64,000 bases of DNA, from positions 1-64,000 of the forward strand of contig JAPYMA010002638.1 in the NCBI GenBank assembly GCA_035041965.1, in the 5' to 3' direction. Both the position numbers and the translations under genes were made by a program. Positions within the stretch are counted from its first letter, which is position 1, and each line of letters opens with the position of its first letter. The notes under the pieces were generated by a model. The model had not been told where the DNA came from and searched no databases. It saw only the letters and a program-made list of their open reading frames with translations. Positions 39,901-53,442 of this stretch are shown in pieces. This DNA comes from Anisakis pegreffii (lineage: Eukaryota; Nematoda; Chromadorea; Rhabditida; Anisakidae).

Positions 39901-41117
39901 TTGTTGAGGCGATTATTGGTGCGTATTGTGATATTGTTTATTTTCGTTGAACTGAACTTAAGGTGACAGCAGAAAAGGGTTCATCATCAAGAATGCGGTC
40001 ATTACGATAATGAATATTTTGTTGTTGTAGTCGTTAAAAGTATGATGTGTAACTGTAACGACGATGCTTATAATAAGTAGTTGATAGTTTAGACAACGGT
40101 ATGCTGAGTGCGGTGTCAGAATGGTTAGCACCATTACCGGACAAGTCATTACCAGCACTCGAAATTCGAACGGATTTGTTGAAGATTCTTCAAGATTACA
40201 GTCGCTTAGAACAAGGCACGTTGAAGCAGTCAGGATTAGGACGTGCAGTGATGTTATTGTATAAGCACCCAAAAGAAACGAAAGAGAACAAGGCACTTGC
40301 TCATGCACTTATTTCTGAATGGGCTCGTCCCATCTTCCAGGTTATTTATTTTCTTTGTTTCGACTGATCCACTCGACAAATTCATACCAAACGCTCATTT
40401 GCATTTCCAGCTGGATACGGATTTTCATTCAATGACAAAAGAGCAGCGTATGGAGCGTGATTATTCAAATTTATCCGAATCAAAAAAGCAACGTTTAGGG
40501 TTGGTTTGTATAATATCTTATATTTAAAGTGATTTTAGCATCGATCAGCGAAATAAGAAGTATATCTCTACAAGATAGTGATTCATCCGCACTTGTTCAG
40601 GCCTAACAAAGTGCATTCATAATGTTTTGCGTTAGCTTTACAATTCTCATATTGGTTTTTAGCAACACAAGAAGTAGATTTAAAACTGCGTTCCATGACG
40701 AATCTCGTCTGTATGATCAAACACTCAGCCGATATCCTTCTAGAATAACTTAGATTGTTGTGCCACTGATTCAGTCGTTAATGTGTAGAAATGATCTAAA
40801 TGCCACATTATTGCTTAACTGATGAATTAAGCCAAAACGAAGCATCAACGTCCGCGACATCAGAAGCTGATAAGGAATCAGAGGTGAGAGTTGGTGAGAA
40901 AGGATTTATAATGCGAGCACGGGTACCACGTCCATCGCAAAGAGACTATGTGATTCGCCCGAAAAGCAACGTTGAAGGACCCTTCAGAGGGGCCACCAAA
41001 AATCGATTGAATTCTCGTCTCGATCGAACACAACGCGAGTTCAAAGAACGCACGAAGAAGAGTCGTGTACAACGAGCTCTTGCTGTCAGTATTGAAGGAC
41101 GTAAAATGGACATTTGA
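36943..41117 (+). CDS. iws-1: Transcription elongation factor IWS1/Spn1 (TFIIS N-terminal-like domain)
   Basis: Nuclear factor that binds SPT6 and elongating RNA polymerase II. Eleven in-phase exons give 503 aa: 36943-36999, 37341-37411, 37658-37863, 38062-38155, 38850-38979, 39285-39355, 39448-39598, 39810-39918, 40093-40340, 40411-40499, 40832-41117. The first half is a disordered Ser/Asp/Glu-rich region ([42 protein letters not shown]) as in all IWS1 proteins. The folded core starts at [20 protein letters not shown] and contains [36 protein letters not shown] and ISEWARPIF, the TFIIS-N-like fold. The C-terminus has [20 protein letters not shown] and ends SIEGRKMDI (human KISIEGNKMPL). The start was chosen because it follows a TATATTTCAG acceptor and fits the family's acidic beginning; the small acidic exons are the least certain part. 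Confidence 0.95.
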
Positions 41118-42740
41118 ATGATCATTTCGTCTCGGTTTTATTAATGATTCTATCCTTTAGTTTGCTATTTTACAGCGATTCCTTGAAAACAAATCATTTA
41201 GCGTCAAATGATAATTATATTACTCGAGTGTTTTATGTTGTTTTCGTCCTCAACAAACAGTCAACGTTCACAGTTTCAAATCCACTCGTACTTCTAATAG
41301 CACTCTTGTTTATTCTTTTTCATTCAGTAAATGAAATTTAGCAATTATTTTTAAACATATGAATATTTTTCGAAAGTTTATGAAGAATGACAGTGTTATG
41401 CATTATAATTGTTTCAGATAGTTATCACCTGTTCGAATTTAGGTTTTATTTTTATCATAATATTCTCTGAGTATGTGTTTTGTTTTTATCATAATACTCT
41501 AAGCATCGTTGTTTTGAGTTGCATTCGTTCGGGTTAAATTTATTAAACAGTTGAGCTGAAAATATGATATACGGTATGTGAGAGTAAGCATCTACCGCGA
41601 TATTGGTAAATGATCAGCATTAAGAGAATGGGGTTTCGAAAAATCAACGAAATTATTTGAAAAATCGATGAATTTGATCGTGGTATCATCTGAATTACTT
41701 CAAGCAGATGCGCGAAGGAATTGCTGTTTTCGGCTTTGATAGCAGTCCTCAAAAGTAACCCAATGTTACGTATCGTATTTGTGCAAGTAATCCATCTCTT
41801 AATGAAACGAGTCAAATTATCTTTTAGTCCCATCTGCATATTTTCGTCTGTTGATTTTATCATCTCCCAAGAAGAAGATCAAATCGCTAATGCACTAAGT
41901 TGATGGAAACGCCATGACTTCGCGTCGAAATAAGTTCGAAACTATTCTCAAAACTTGTTTCACTCTGCGCATGTGGTGATTGGTTCAGTTATTCATGTGG
42001 TTGCGTGCGTTTTTTTTTCGCTCATTCAGCCATTGTTTAGCTACCGTAAAAATTTCCCAAGCTGACTGTCTGCCTTCGTTATCGCACTGAGAACAGTGAA
42101 GTACGGATTTATTTCATTTTGCTGAACATTACATATTTTTATTCAGTTGACCGTAACGTCACCAAATTTGTGTGATGAAAATAATAGCTATTTTGAAGAA
42201 AAAAACGTCGAAGTTATTAGTTGATATAAGGGATACGGTTTGATCTCCGATTGCCCCATTAGAAATATGTAATGATGCTTGATCAACTCTAATATATAGG
42301 CTAACTGCTATAATTTCGGTCAGTTTGGTGAGTTAACGTCGTTTTGTATTGTTTTGCATTGTTAATATATGTATAATTTGTATTTTTTAATTCCAAATTC
42401 GTTCACTCTTTATTTATAAACACGTAGTTATGTTTTGGATAAAATTTCTTGTTGATGTTTTTGCTGTTGGTGACGATTGCATCAAACAGTGGGTGTTCGA
42501 GAATAATTGCCGGATTTGCGGATCGAAGACAATCTCATTCATTAACCAAACACACAACACTTTACTTGATTACATTTAACGATATAAGTATCCTGGTTGT
42601 TCTGCATCCACTTCTAAATAAATTTTATTTTCAGTTGTGCCTCATTTAACAACCAAATGGTTTTATAACATAAATTTTTTAAATCTGACAATGAGACTTT
42701 TTTGAGTTTAACGCATTATTAAATATTTATCGTTATCAGT
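41118..42740. other. Intergenic region downstream of IWS1
   Basis: AT-rich. A near-duplicate of TTTTATCATAATA(T/C)TCT occurs twice at about 41450-41505. A minus-strand 106-codon frame at 41543-41863 has no recognisable motif and was not called. Confidence 0.4.
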
Positions 42741-43083
42741 AATGTCTCCATTCTATATTTTCGGTGAGTTGCTCCGTAATTTCTTCCCCCCTCCATTTCC
42801 TTCCATTCATCGATGTTCACATCTTTGAAGGTGTTCCATTCTCGCACTCGGATTTTAAAGCCATTCTGTTCTACCAGGACAGGATAAATCTCATCTTATT
42901 AGCGAATGAATATTTGATAATAATCGAATCGTCATCTCTCCATATATCTTTCAAAAGCAAATCGCACATCACTTCTTCATTCCAGTATCTGCCTCATTCT
43001 GTTTCTGTTCTTCTTCAGAAGCCACAGTATAACTCACTAATGCTAAATTATCCATTTATAAGAGATTGTGTTCTTCTAGTGTA
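42741..43083 (+). CDS. Possible small gene of unknown function
   Basis: ATG at 42741 opens MSPFYIF and is followed at 42763 by a strong donor, G|GTGAGT. Splicing to an acceptor near 42830 (TTTGAAG|GTGTTCC) would join in phase to a longer frame (PFSHSDFKAILFYQDRINLI) that stays open to about 43083. No domain is recognised. The coding character is modest and the acceptor ends AAG. It may instead be the first exon of the broken coding region that follows. Confidence 0.25.
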
Positions 43084-43132
43084 GTTATTTACGTGTCAAA
43101 TCAACGAACTCTGCCGTTATTTATCAGTGAAT

Positions 43133-43330
43133 ATGAGTAATATCAGTGTGGAATTCGATGAAAATTGTCTCGATTACGGTTCCGTTTAGTCCACATCAAC
43201 AAAAATCGAATCGGTAATTACTCAGAGCCATGATAAGGAAGAGTGATTCGTCGATGTGTTCGACACGCCCATGCAAAGAGCACCTCGTGAAAACGATCAA
43301 AGTAGTGTTGCGGCATCCGGTGACATCTAA
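43133..43330 (+). pseudogene. Coding-like frame broken by two in-frame stops
   Basis: From ATG at 43133 the frame encodes MSNISVEFDENCLDYGSV, then TAG (43187-43189), an 18-codon Ser/Thr/acidic stretch, TGA (43244-43246), and FVDVFDTPMQRAPRENDQSS before a TAA at 43328. Polar, acidic, protein-like residues continue in one frame across both stops, which suggests a decayed gene, or exons split by introns I did not recognise. A second coding-like piece follows in another frame at about 43384-43530 (DENERIRCWFYTRRFTGFSM). Family unknown. Confidence 0.35.
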
Positions 43331-45529
43331 CGAGGAAACATCAAAACAACAAGTGCATTTAACACACTTTCATACCAATGATTGTTCGATGTAAACGGGA
43401 ACATTTCTGTGCACGTTTAGATGAAAATGAACGAATTAGATGCTGGTTTTATACACGACGCTTTACTGGTTTTTCAATGGTAGCAGGAATGTCTCTGGAT
43501 ACACATTCGACTGTATGCTAGTAAATGGCTGAGTTTCAAATTAGTGATGGTTTTTTGAATGGTGAAGAAAGATGGTTGATGAGATGGGAAAGCAGCAAAA
43601 TGATTGGAAATAGCATCGACGGTTTGGTTTATTGCAATGAAGTTAAACGATTGATGTCGTTTGAAATGATCGTTTCCGTCGGAAACGATTGCTTGTGAGA
43701 TAGTTCGCTTGTACAGATGTTGAAGTTAGGAAATAGAAACGAACTGGTATCAATGTGGATATTGAAGGATTGGAAGAGATGAAGTTGGCATCGCTCGATC
43801 GACATCTTCGAAACAGAGATAGAAGAAGATAGGTAAGTGGAACGAAGACACGATACTTATGAGAGCGAATGTGTATATGATTTGATAAGATGTTCATTCT
43901 GACGGCACGGCACATCCAATATATTTCAGAAATAGATTGAATATTAGATGAACAACTATTTTTACATATATTTTTCGAACGGAGACTTCTTTCGCCAATG
44001 TGTCCTTTCATTTCGTCTGACAACAAGCACGGAAGTAAGCTCAACATGAAATTCACAAACTTCAAAGTAAACAATCTGAGAGATTATTGTTAGCCGTAAT
44101 TATGGACGCGAACGCTTCATGATCGAAGACGTCATTGTTACATTCTTCAATTTGCATATCTTTTTCAATACGATATTCCTATGGTAGTCAAGTGAAATTT
44201 CAACGCGATTGAAACGCCGTAGCAGATAAGTGAAGTTCCTCTAGTCAATGAAATGAAATTAGAAGAAACCACATGAAAAAGACGAGTATAAAGTAAGCAA
44301 AAACTTTTGCATTCAAAATTGCTCATCTATCTCTGTAAGACGATGAGAATTTCTTTTTTCTTGGATGAGTCTTTCTTTTTTCATGATGAACGAGTTTCGA
44401 AAAAAAAAAGAAATTGAATTCGAAAGTAGTGTCAAAAAACTTTCTCCAGCGAAACTCGTCAACATGCAATGAATGATTTGTCAACAGCATTAACATTTTC
44501 AATTCTGAGGTTCAATAATATCTACTTTTTCTAATTGCATTCGCATTTGTGTTCATATGAACATAGAGCACGGAAGTACAATTGCAAACACATAAACAAA
44601 TTGCTCGACTACCGTATACGGCGTGCTTGTTGAAACGAGTAGAAGTAAACATTCAGGAATGATTTTTGATTAGTGAGCGATATGATAGAACTTCTTTATT
44701 ATTTCTACGGCTCTCATTCAATACTTTTCTACTTCAACGAGCGTCTCTCTCATCACACTCTATTCTGCCACTCTCAACCCCAAACACAATTATTGTTTGC
44801 GTTCTCTCCAAAAAAGTCATCACTTTTTTCGTTGAGCAAAATGAATCGTTGCAGTTTTCTATGTGTTCCTCTTGGAAAGTGATTCGTCTGTTTGCCCATT
44901 TCTTGGACATCTTTTGGTGTTTGCAACGTTTCGATGAGACCATATTGATGCCTTTCATACTGGTTGGATTTGTAATTGGATTGCTATAATCTGGTGGTGA
45001 TGCGATGCATACTCCTCGTTTAATCGAATGACAGCCCATCATTCCCCTCTGCCAATGACCGCAATTCCTCCCTCTCCCCTTGCAACCTATACAACAAATG
45101 AGGACGAAGTCAAGAAATTAATTCATTCATTCAAAGTTTGCTGCCAATAATTCGTCAGTCGCATGGAACTGATCAATTTCTTGTGATAGAGCAAGCATTT
45201 AGGAAGAATTGTTGGGAGCTTATGGAAGAATTATGAGACAAAATCAATCAACCATGATTGTGACGAACTCCTCAAATTCCCTTTTGGTAACCTCAAATTC
45301 CCCTGCCCGGAGAATTTCTTCTCTCTTCTCTCTCACCCCCCTCCTCCCTTTTCTCTACGGCTCAGTTCACTGCTATAATCGGTTTATTGTCAAATCACAC
45401 TGATAAATCAGAAACATTAAGTGATTGACTGATAAAAATATATTTAAAAGTTTATGATGGGTGAACATAGTAGGATAATTGGTAATTAATGCAGCTAGTT
45501 GATAGTGAATTGTTATTCAGTCTTATGTG

Positions 45530-46560
45530 ATGGAATCTGTCATTGACACCATTCAAATGATTCGTCAAATCACCGAGAATGAAATGTTGCTGATTGCGGA
45601 ATGTTCAAAAGAACTGTTCATATCAATAATGTGAGTTGATATGCCGAAGAATGAATGCATAGAGATATAGTTCGATGGTCGTCGAATTGGTGCTTATCGA
45701 ATTGCGGATTGATTCTTATGTTTTAATGAACTGAATAAATGACTTCAGGTGAATGTACCAGATGATAATGGTTATTGAATATGAGTCATTTCTTAAATTA
45801 AAGAGCAACAGTTCACAGTGAAAGATGTGTTAATGGAATGCTTTACACAATGAATTCTGAAATGAATAACAATAACATCTATCATCATTCCAGATGTTGT
45901 CTGTCTGATTGAAAAATTAATTAAGGCACGAAGAAGTGAATTAGACGAAATATTAGTCGGTTTCAATTGTACCAGTCTCTGAATAATACCTCCTACTATT
46001 GTCGCCAGCAAATATGAAACGTCCATAAAACAACATTAGATAGAAATTGCAGCTGACGATACCTTCGGTGGAATGGAGAGGGGTGGTATGACCACTTTGA
46101 ATGAGGTATTAGAAAAGGTCCTCAAAAGCATGTCGAATCCTTTCAATATCATTGATATTTGCTTCCAGCAAAACAATAATGATTCACGATGCAGCTGCTG
46201 TTCGTTGTGTTATGAATGAGGCAGTAATGAGGAGGACAAGCATTCACAGCTACAGTGCTGTGCTGCGGGCAGTAATCCGTTCTCATCATCAGTTTGTTTG
46301 ATTCCTCAATTTTAGTCGCAGAATATCAGATGAGAATGTCAGCCCGACATCTGTTGAATGTAATTCAATAGTTCATAGGCCTGATATCCCACTCAACCAC
46401 CACCTAAAATATTTTAACAACCATTCGAAAATTCACTTCATTACTGAATCTCACTTCAAGCAACCACTGACTCATCCATTTTTGTTTGTTTCGTTAGCTG
46501 CCTCATCTCTGCTTCCATCTATTCCCATCAAGCATCGAGATGAATTCAAAAGGTGTTCAC
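45530..46560 (+). CDS. Unidentified multi-exon gene (possibly incomplete)
   Basis: ATG at 45530 lies ten bases after a GTTATTCAG acceptor. Exon 45530-45630 encodes a helical peptide (MESVIDTIQMIRQITENEML) and ends at a perfect donor GTGAGT. Exon 45894-45959 (VVCLIEKLIKARRSELDEIL) joins in phase to an exon at 46053 (DDTFGGMERGGMTTLNEVLE) that stays open to a TGA at 46217-46219. Beyond it the same frame again reads protein-like (EEDKHSQLQCCAAGSNPFSS), and an exon-like frame follows a TTTTAG acceptor at about 46316 (RRISDENVSPTSVECNSIVH). The join between the first two exons is out of phase unless a small exon was missed. Family not recognised. Confidence 0.4.
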
Positions 46561-49222
46561 TCAATTAATTACCTTCAAATTTGTTTTTCTTTTAATGCTT
46601 GCAAGAATGAATTACGTCCAAAAATTAGGCGATTAATATTATATGCCGATAAATAAATGAATAATCTGATTACTGATATAGCTAATGCAATCATTTATGC
46701 CATATCTTTTCTGACTTACAATTTTTATGCGATGAACCATTTATGCCTTAAACGGTGTCTGTAAACAAAGCAACTTCTGCTTCACACCCTCTCAATTCAA
46801 AAAACGTACTGTTTCATCGATCAAAAAAATAGTGTTTCATACTGCACATCACATACTTGGACGTATAGCTCTCGGGTTGTGTTTGAACAACATTTTTAGA
46901 GGAACGCGTAAAATACACTTGAGTTAGACACTTGAATTCAATTCTCATCCGTCTGAATTGGCTCTAAACTTGACTGATTCAGACCAAAGCTTAAGTAAGT
47001 ACCTCGGGTACTTTAAGCGTATTATACGAAATGTCACTTTTAAATCTCCGAAATTCAAATGGCTGGATCAGTGAGAGGAACGATGACTTTGTGAAGAACA
47101 ATGAATTTGATGGAAACGACAAAAATGAAGGAAAGCGGTGCAAATATTTGAAAGACATAAAAAGATGTTTCGAAAACGATTGAAAGTGAGTTGTCCTTGA
47201 CTAAAATCACATCTTGAAGTAAACAGTCTGATTCTAATTCATTATTTAAAACTTTTTCTTGATTTCAATGCCGTATAAAAACTCTAAAACAAATTCGACA
47301 TTTATATTTCATCGGTTTTCATTTCAATTTTTATCTAAATATCAATCTCTGTGAATCTCACAAACGTTTTCAAGTATTATATTACTTCAAGTGCATTATT
47401 AATTGATAATAAAATGCTGTAAATGTCTGAGCACGATAATCGAAAAATATGAACAATAGGCGATATAAAGTACAGATAGTCGTTGTTTGATCTTTCATGA
47501 TGACATTTTATACCGAAGTGGATGGATCGATTGCAGATACATAATTTGAAAGTGAACAAAGGAACACTATTTCGAGGCAATTAATGAAGGATAATGACAC
47601 AGTGAATCAGAAGGTAGTTTGTCTCATTTATTATAGCAATAGTGCTGCAAATTCTTTAGAGAAGGTGATTTTTTATTGCTTTCAGACGTCTATACTGTAA
47701 AAGAGGATTGACCTTTAAGTCTGCAGCAACACCAGGAATGCAGAGATACAAATCACGGACTGGGCGTGAAGCAAAAATGGTATATATCACTTCAAAAGCG
47801 TCGACCAAGCCATTATGCAGATAGATTAAGATGCCGCTCGCTAGTCTTAACGGTCGTATTTCGACCAAATTTTCAGTTTTTCTGCATTGTCGGCTTGTCA
47901 ATAATTACCGAAGTTCGGTGGATTTCAAAAATTTTCGTCAACCTCTGACCAAAGGATTCGGAATTTGTTCAGTGTAATCGAATTTTCGAACCTTTTGAAA
48001 TTTGCTCACTAACTATCAGAATTGGTGCCAGTTCAAACGTTTCTCTTTGTCTGATCCGATGGAAATACAAGGAACTGAATCAGTCAGAAGCACTTTTCTC
48101 TCTTCAAACTTCAGTACATCACTTAAATGAATTTGCTTGTTATTACTCAATTTGAAAAAATTCACACCGGTGGCTCAATTTGTTGACAACTTTATGCGGC
48201 TTTATCGCTTCCATATTACTCTTATTCTGTCACGATAGTCCCGTTTGTATAAGATATATTTCTCGTCTCTGAAATATTCACATTCAAATGAAGCATGTTC
48301 GCATGCTCATAATATTGTGAGCATTCCTACTCCGCTTCATATCAGGCACAGAGTGTTTAATTATGCTGCAACTGAGTTCATAAGAACATACTTTGAGGCT
48401 TAAAGGAGAACCTACCGAAGCATTCTCGAATACTTTGTAGTGCCATATTAATTGTTGATTATTATTTTTGCAACTGAACGGCAAAACACGTCGGCTCAAA
48501 CTGAACTTTGCTATCTTATTCAGCAAATACATACGCACAGTGAAAACCACGAGGGTAAACAAACCTTTTGGCAACACAATAACAGAGTTTTTGAAGTTGG
48601 GCTGGATGGAATGAATACTTAAGGACTGTGTATGTGAAGAGTATTCAGTTGAAGCTAGACAGACATCTTTTCAGAGACTGACGACTCTCGCTTCGAAGTT
48701 GTCTTGGAATTGTAGAATGAAATAAACTACGGTTCTTTTATTGACATTAATGATGAAATACAGATGTCTGTTTATTTTAGAGTGCATTTATTCATCTGTT
48801 TACCGATCGCTCAGTTCTCTTTAAACTTCCTCTTCAACGAAGAAGACGTTCTCTTTTTTGAACACTTCAATTAATTTACACTGTTCGTGGTTTTGCATAT
48901 TCAGGAGATCAGATTATGAAAACATGAAAATATTCGCATTTTGACGGGCAGATATTTCGCATTACTGTTGTTAAGTGCACTACGTCATATAGCGTTCATA
49001 TCAATCAATTCAGATCAAAAAACGAAAATTACGGTGAGAAGTAATAGCAAATTGATGTTGAGGAGTTTGAGGCGACTGATCACTACAGAATATAATAAAC
49101 AGTTAGTAATTTGTGAGTATTGATATATATATATGATTAATGTGATCAAATTATCAATTACGAATAATCACGTACTTGATAATTGCATGATCAGCACCTG
49201 ATCATGCAATTATTATCAATTA
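46561..49222. other. Region without a supported gene
   Basis: A 50-codon frame with ATG at 47031 and stop at 47181-47183 (contains NGWISERNDDFVKNNEFDG and KRCKYLKDIKRCFEND) looks protein-like and is followed six bases after its stop codon by a GTGAGT donor; it may be a small exon. A minus-strand frame at 47656-47901 and a leader-like frame at about 48941-49100 (FALLLLSALRHIAF) were seen but have no support beyond being open. Confidence 0.3.
49178..49216. repeat. Inverted repeat abutting the (TA)n tract
   Basis: AATTGCATGATCAG and CTGATCATGCAATT are perfect 14-bp arms around a 3-base loop (CAC), with further pairing outward to TTGATAAT. It directly precedes the TA tract and could extrude together with it. 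Confidence 0.65.
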
Positions 49223-49505
<283 letters not shown>

Positions 49506-52500
49506 TTACTATTTATGTACATCTCAAATGATTATTGAACTGCGAATCTAAATTCTTTTCGCTTTTTTCAATTGATTATCGCTTATTTTGCAAATATGAC
49601 TGCCAAATGTTGCTGATTCGACCGCAGTTGTCTATTCGATTTTATTATGCCATTGATGTTTATATGTTCATTTTACTGCGAATACGCAAACAGTGTGCCG
49701 TTCTGATGAGGAGAACAGGTTGAGAAACTACTTAAAAGATTAGTAAGTTGATAGATGTTCAGTATTTTGCTGATATTGCGAATCAGTGGTCTTTGATGCT
49801 TTAATTGTGCGTTTGCTTATGATTTTGAGAGATTACTATCAATTTTGATAGCTATCGATCTTTTTTTCGAGTTATTACCCGTTCTGCATTAAAATAATGT
49901 GTCGTTGATAAATAAAGCCACTTTTTATGATTGAAATGGTATGATATCCTAGTTCCTGTTTGAAGTGATAGCGTCATGGAAATGAGCGATTATTTGGATG
50001 ATTTGAACAAGATTCAGGAATGAGAATATACTGATGATAAAGATGTGTGATCATTTTTTCACATATCATTCTGAGTGATATTCGCTTAGAAGTGCTCGCG
50101 GTTTTATCAGGCTTCAGTCAGTCTTATCACCCACTTCTGTTGCGTACAACTTGGAGAACCAATAATGAGAAATGATTTAGCATGCAGTTGATATCTTGCA
50201 ATGCCTACTGATATCTTTTTATGTTTATCCTGCAATGCTCATTTTTATGTGTACTTCATTTTGCAATTAATTTTTTGATTGAAATTTAACTTTCAAATTG
50301 GCTCCTTCGTCAACTTCTCCTATGATGACATTTCTATCCTACGAACAAACATTGATTTTGACATTGTTATCTCAAATTATTGTCTTAAATTACCTCAGTT
50401 ATCTCAATTATTTGTGATTACTATTATCTCATAATCAGACATTGCATCATAAACGCGTCTAGACAGAAAGAACAACGTCCATTCCATTCTCTCGTCATAA
50501 AAAGAAGCGTCTAACATGAAGAAGAGACAGATGCTCAGACATTTGCACGATCAGTCTATGGTGCTAGATTCTAATACAATTACATATGGAACATTGGAAC
50601 ATTCATATGAACAATTACATAAGAACAATTATGAACAATTACATTCCATTTGAATCATTCATATGGCTGGAACTGGTATCTGTCGATGCGCTCATTATTT
50701 TCTCTTTGTTCTATTTTTTTAGAAAGATTGCAGTCGAGCCGCAAACATCAGTTTATTAGCCCTGTAAAATTCATTTTTTGAACGAATCATATACTTACTG
50801 AACGGCTGAATAGTGAATGTGAAAATGCTCAAAGGAACGCATGCAGGTGTCAGTGAAAGGCAACGTAAACGGTCGAATTAAAATTTATGCGTACAAGCAA
50901 TTCAGATCGATAGAATAATGCTTTTGAAGCGCTTTTATAAAGTTGTTAGTTCTAATTCTGCTTATCGTTACAATCAAGAATTATTGTTTATAGTCATTTT
51001 AAGTATTGCTGAATGCTGTTCCGAAGTTGTCATTAAAACAGCATGATGCATGGCTATGTAGAGTACTTAATTGTACGATATTGTGTTTGAATACCTTATG
51101 ACTCGTGATTACCTCTACTTTTTCGGTGCAATTATTTGTTTAGAATGATGTGGCGCCATAATGTAGCCGTGTGACCGACTTGCAGTCGCTATATTGTAAA
51201 GTATTTCAGATAGGAATTTTGTTATTTTAGGTGTGAAATGATAATAATAGCGACAAATGTCCTATCTGTCTTTATTCATCAATGTGCGTTACATATTGTA
51301 ATCATCGTACTTATTTATAAATGATACTTTAAAGAAAAGCTAAAAGAGATATCAGACTTGAAAATTTCGAGTTATGAAAGTGATATGAAAGTGACATGTC
51401 CTTTATTTATTCATTCAAACAGCAAATCCAACTCATTTCGACTTTACGCCTCTCTGTTATCACCAATATCACATTCTTCCTTCTTCTTTCCACGCAGCTA
51501 ATGATAATAGTGTTGGTCTGTCTTCATGAAATTCTAATTGATTTATATGCAAGTGATATGATGTTCTTGATGTGATAGCATTATTCTCTGAGAGTATGAA
51601 TTATTCATCAATTGAACGGTGGCATTGCACAATTTGGTTATTCATTCGAGGTAAAATTGATGGCTGAATCACAATTTAAGTGGATTGTCACCTTGTAAAT
51701 TTGATATCTAACAGAAAGAAATTGTAGATCTGTTTCAACACTTATAACAGTAATAATACTAGTATACTAGTATTATTAGTACTACAAATATTAGTGCTTA
51801 TAGTAATAACAACGGTAACAGTAATAATAATATTAATATTAATGTAATAATAAAAATAAAATTGGCCTTTAAGTATTTATGCGAGATGTAAAATGAAGAT
51901 AAGATAAACACCGCACCGCACTGTGTCTACACAGACTCTTTTTTAATTGTACGCATTCCAAACGCAATATTTGTGTGTTAAATCAAATCAAGTCGTATTG
52001 CATCATCTTCTTCCGCAGTTGCAAACGATCAATGTTCATCGCTAAAAAAGATACTGACAATCAAGGATTGCAATAATCACTCATCGTCATACCACCTAAG
52101 CATCGTCATAATTAATCATAAGATAACGTTGTCCTCGGCTATCAACTGAACTGAGCGTTGTTGATAGATAGATATACACGTGTCTGTGCATTTGTTCCAT
52201 GACAATGAGTACTGAATAATAGCAGATCGTTACCGGTTAGTAGTGAGTTCAGATAACAATTATCATGCTGTCTCTTAATAATGCCAGTCTTCGATAGTAC
52301 ATACTTCTTAAGTGATCCAACACGTCATTCTGATGCTCTCTCATTTCTCAGTTAATCATATACAACCATTCGAAGACGTCTCATTTTCGTAACGTATTCG
52401 AACCTCGGTCCAAGAACGTGTTCATCTCGACCATTTCGGCTTACTCCGAAAATTTTCGACACAAATTTGTTTCTGTTCACAATCCCATTTTATGGATTTT

Positions 52501-52734
52501 TCGCTATTTTCTCTGTGGGATCAGAGGGTTCGTGGTAGAAATTTGATCGTCTCAGTATTTTATGCTTACAATTAGTGAACGACTATCACAGAATATTTCT
52601 GGCGTTAAAAACAGTTTCCTTTTGATTATCACAGCTCGTCATGATGTTTCTTCATTCTATGTGTTCGTGAAGGGATATTTGCGATTATTTCATTTGTAAG
52701 AAAGTCTAGAAGTGATTATCAGAGATGTCTAAGT
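49506..52734. other. AT-rich region without a supported gene
   Basis: No gene recognised. 50570-50650 carries local repeats of GAACAATTACAT. 51740-51860 is an ATT/TAATA microsatellite containing a perfect 28-bp palindrome at 51751-51778 (half-site TAATAATACTAGTA). Confidence 0.5.
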
Positions 52735-53000
52735 TCAGGACCCAGGAAGAAGTTTTTTTTGGCTCTCAGAAAAAATCATCATTCAACAGCCGGAGTTAGG
52801 GCCTGTACGATGGTTTTTTCGGTATTCGGAGCAGAGCATAGGAAATTGCGGAACTGAATTTTTTTCAAAAGAGCTGAATTTTTCAAAAACACGAATACGA
52901 AGCCGAGTTTTTAGAAATGTGGAGCCAAAGATGCAGCCGAAGGCAAAATTCTAAAATTGCGAAGCTGGAGTCGGAGCCGAAATCGTAATCGGAGCTGGGC
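52735..53000 (+). repeat. Dispersed repeat copy B
   Basis: Plus-strand relative of the sequence at 7695-7835, with GAAGCTGGAGTCGGAGCCGA and AAAAACACGAATACGAAGCC. It is purine- and GGAGCC-rich. The flanking stretch to about 53220 includes GAACAGAACGGAACAG, a motif also present near 4946. Confidence 0.5.
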
Positions 53001-53442
53001 CAGTTTTTTCAAATGAAAGATCGCTGATGATTACTTAAGAGATTTCTTTAGAAGGTTCCAGTGATGTATCTATTCCAAATAAACTGTTTTGTTCGGCCAA
53101 AAGAGAGTGAGGATGCTTCAAAATTGGGGATGCAAAAACGAAACAATTTAAGCGGTAGAACAGAACGGAACAGCTTTGGGATTTTTGGTAGGGATTGTAC
53201 AAAGAAGACAGATTGGAACAGTTTAAGAGCAAAAAAGCTCAAAAAAGTGCTATCTGCGCAAATTGAAAAGGACTATGACGTTAAAATGCGCAAAATATAT
53301 TCGATATATCATTCCATTTTAAGTAGCGATTGTTACTTAAAGTAAGTCTAACCGGTCGAGTGGCTGTTTGTCAAATGTTTGCACGAATGATCAAATCTTC
53401 TTACGAATCCTACCACTTCACTTCACTTTCATTCAGACGTTC

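Noticed and set aside
43643..44074. Minus-strand 143-codon frame
   Set aside because: Long, but composition is Ser/Arg/Phe noise with no domain or splice signals; the plus strand here contains other coding-like pieces.
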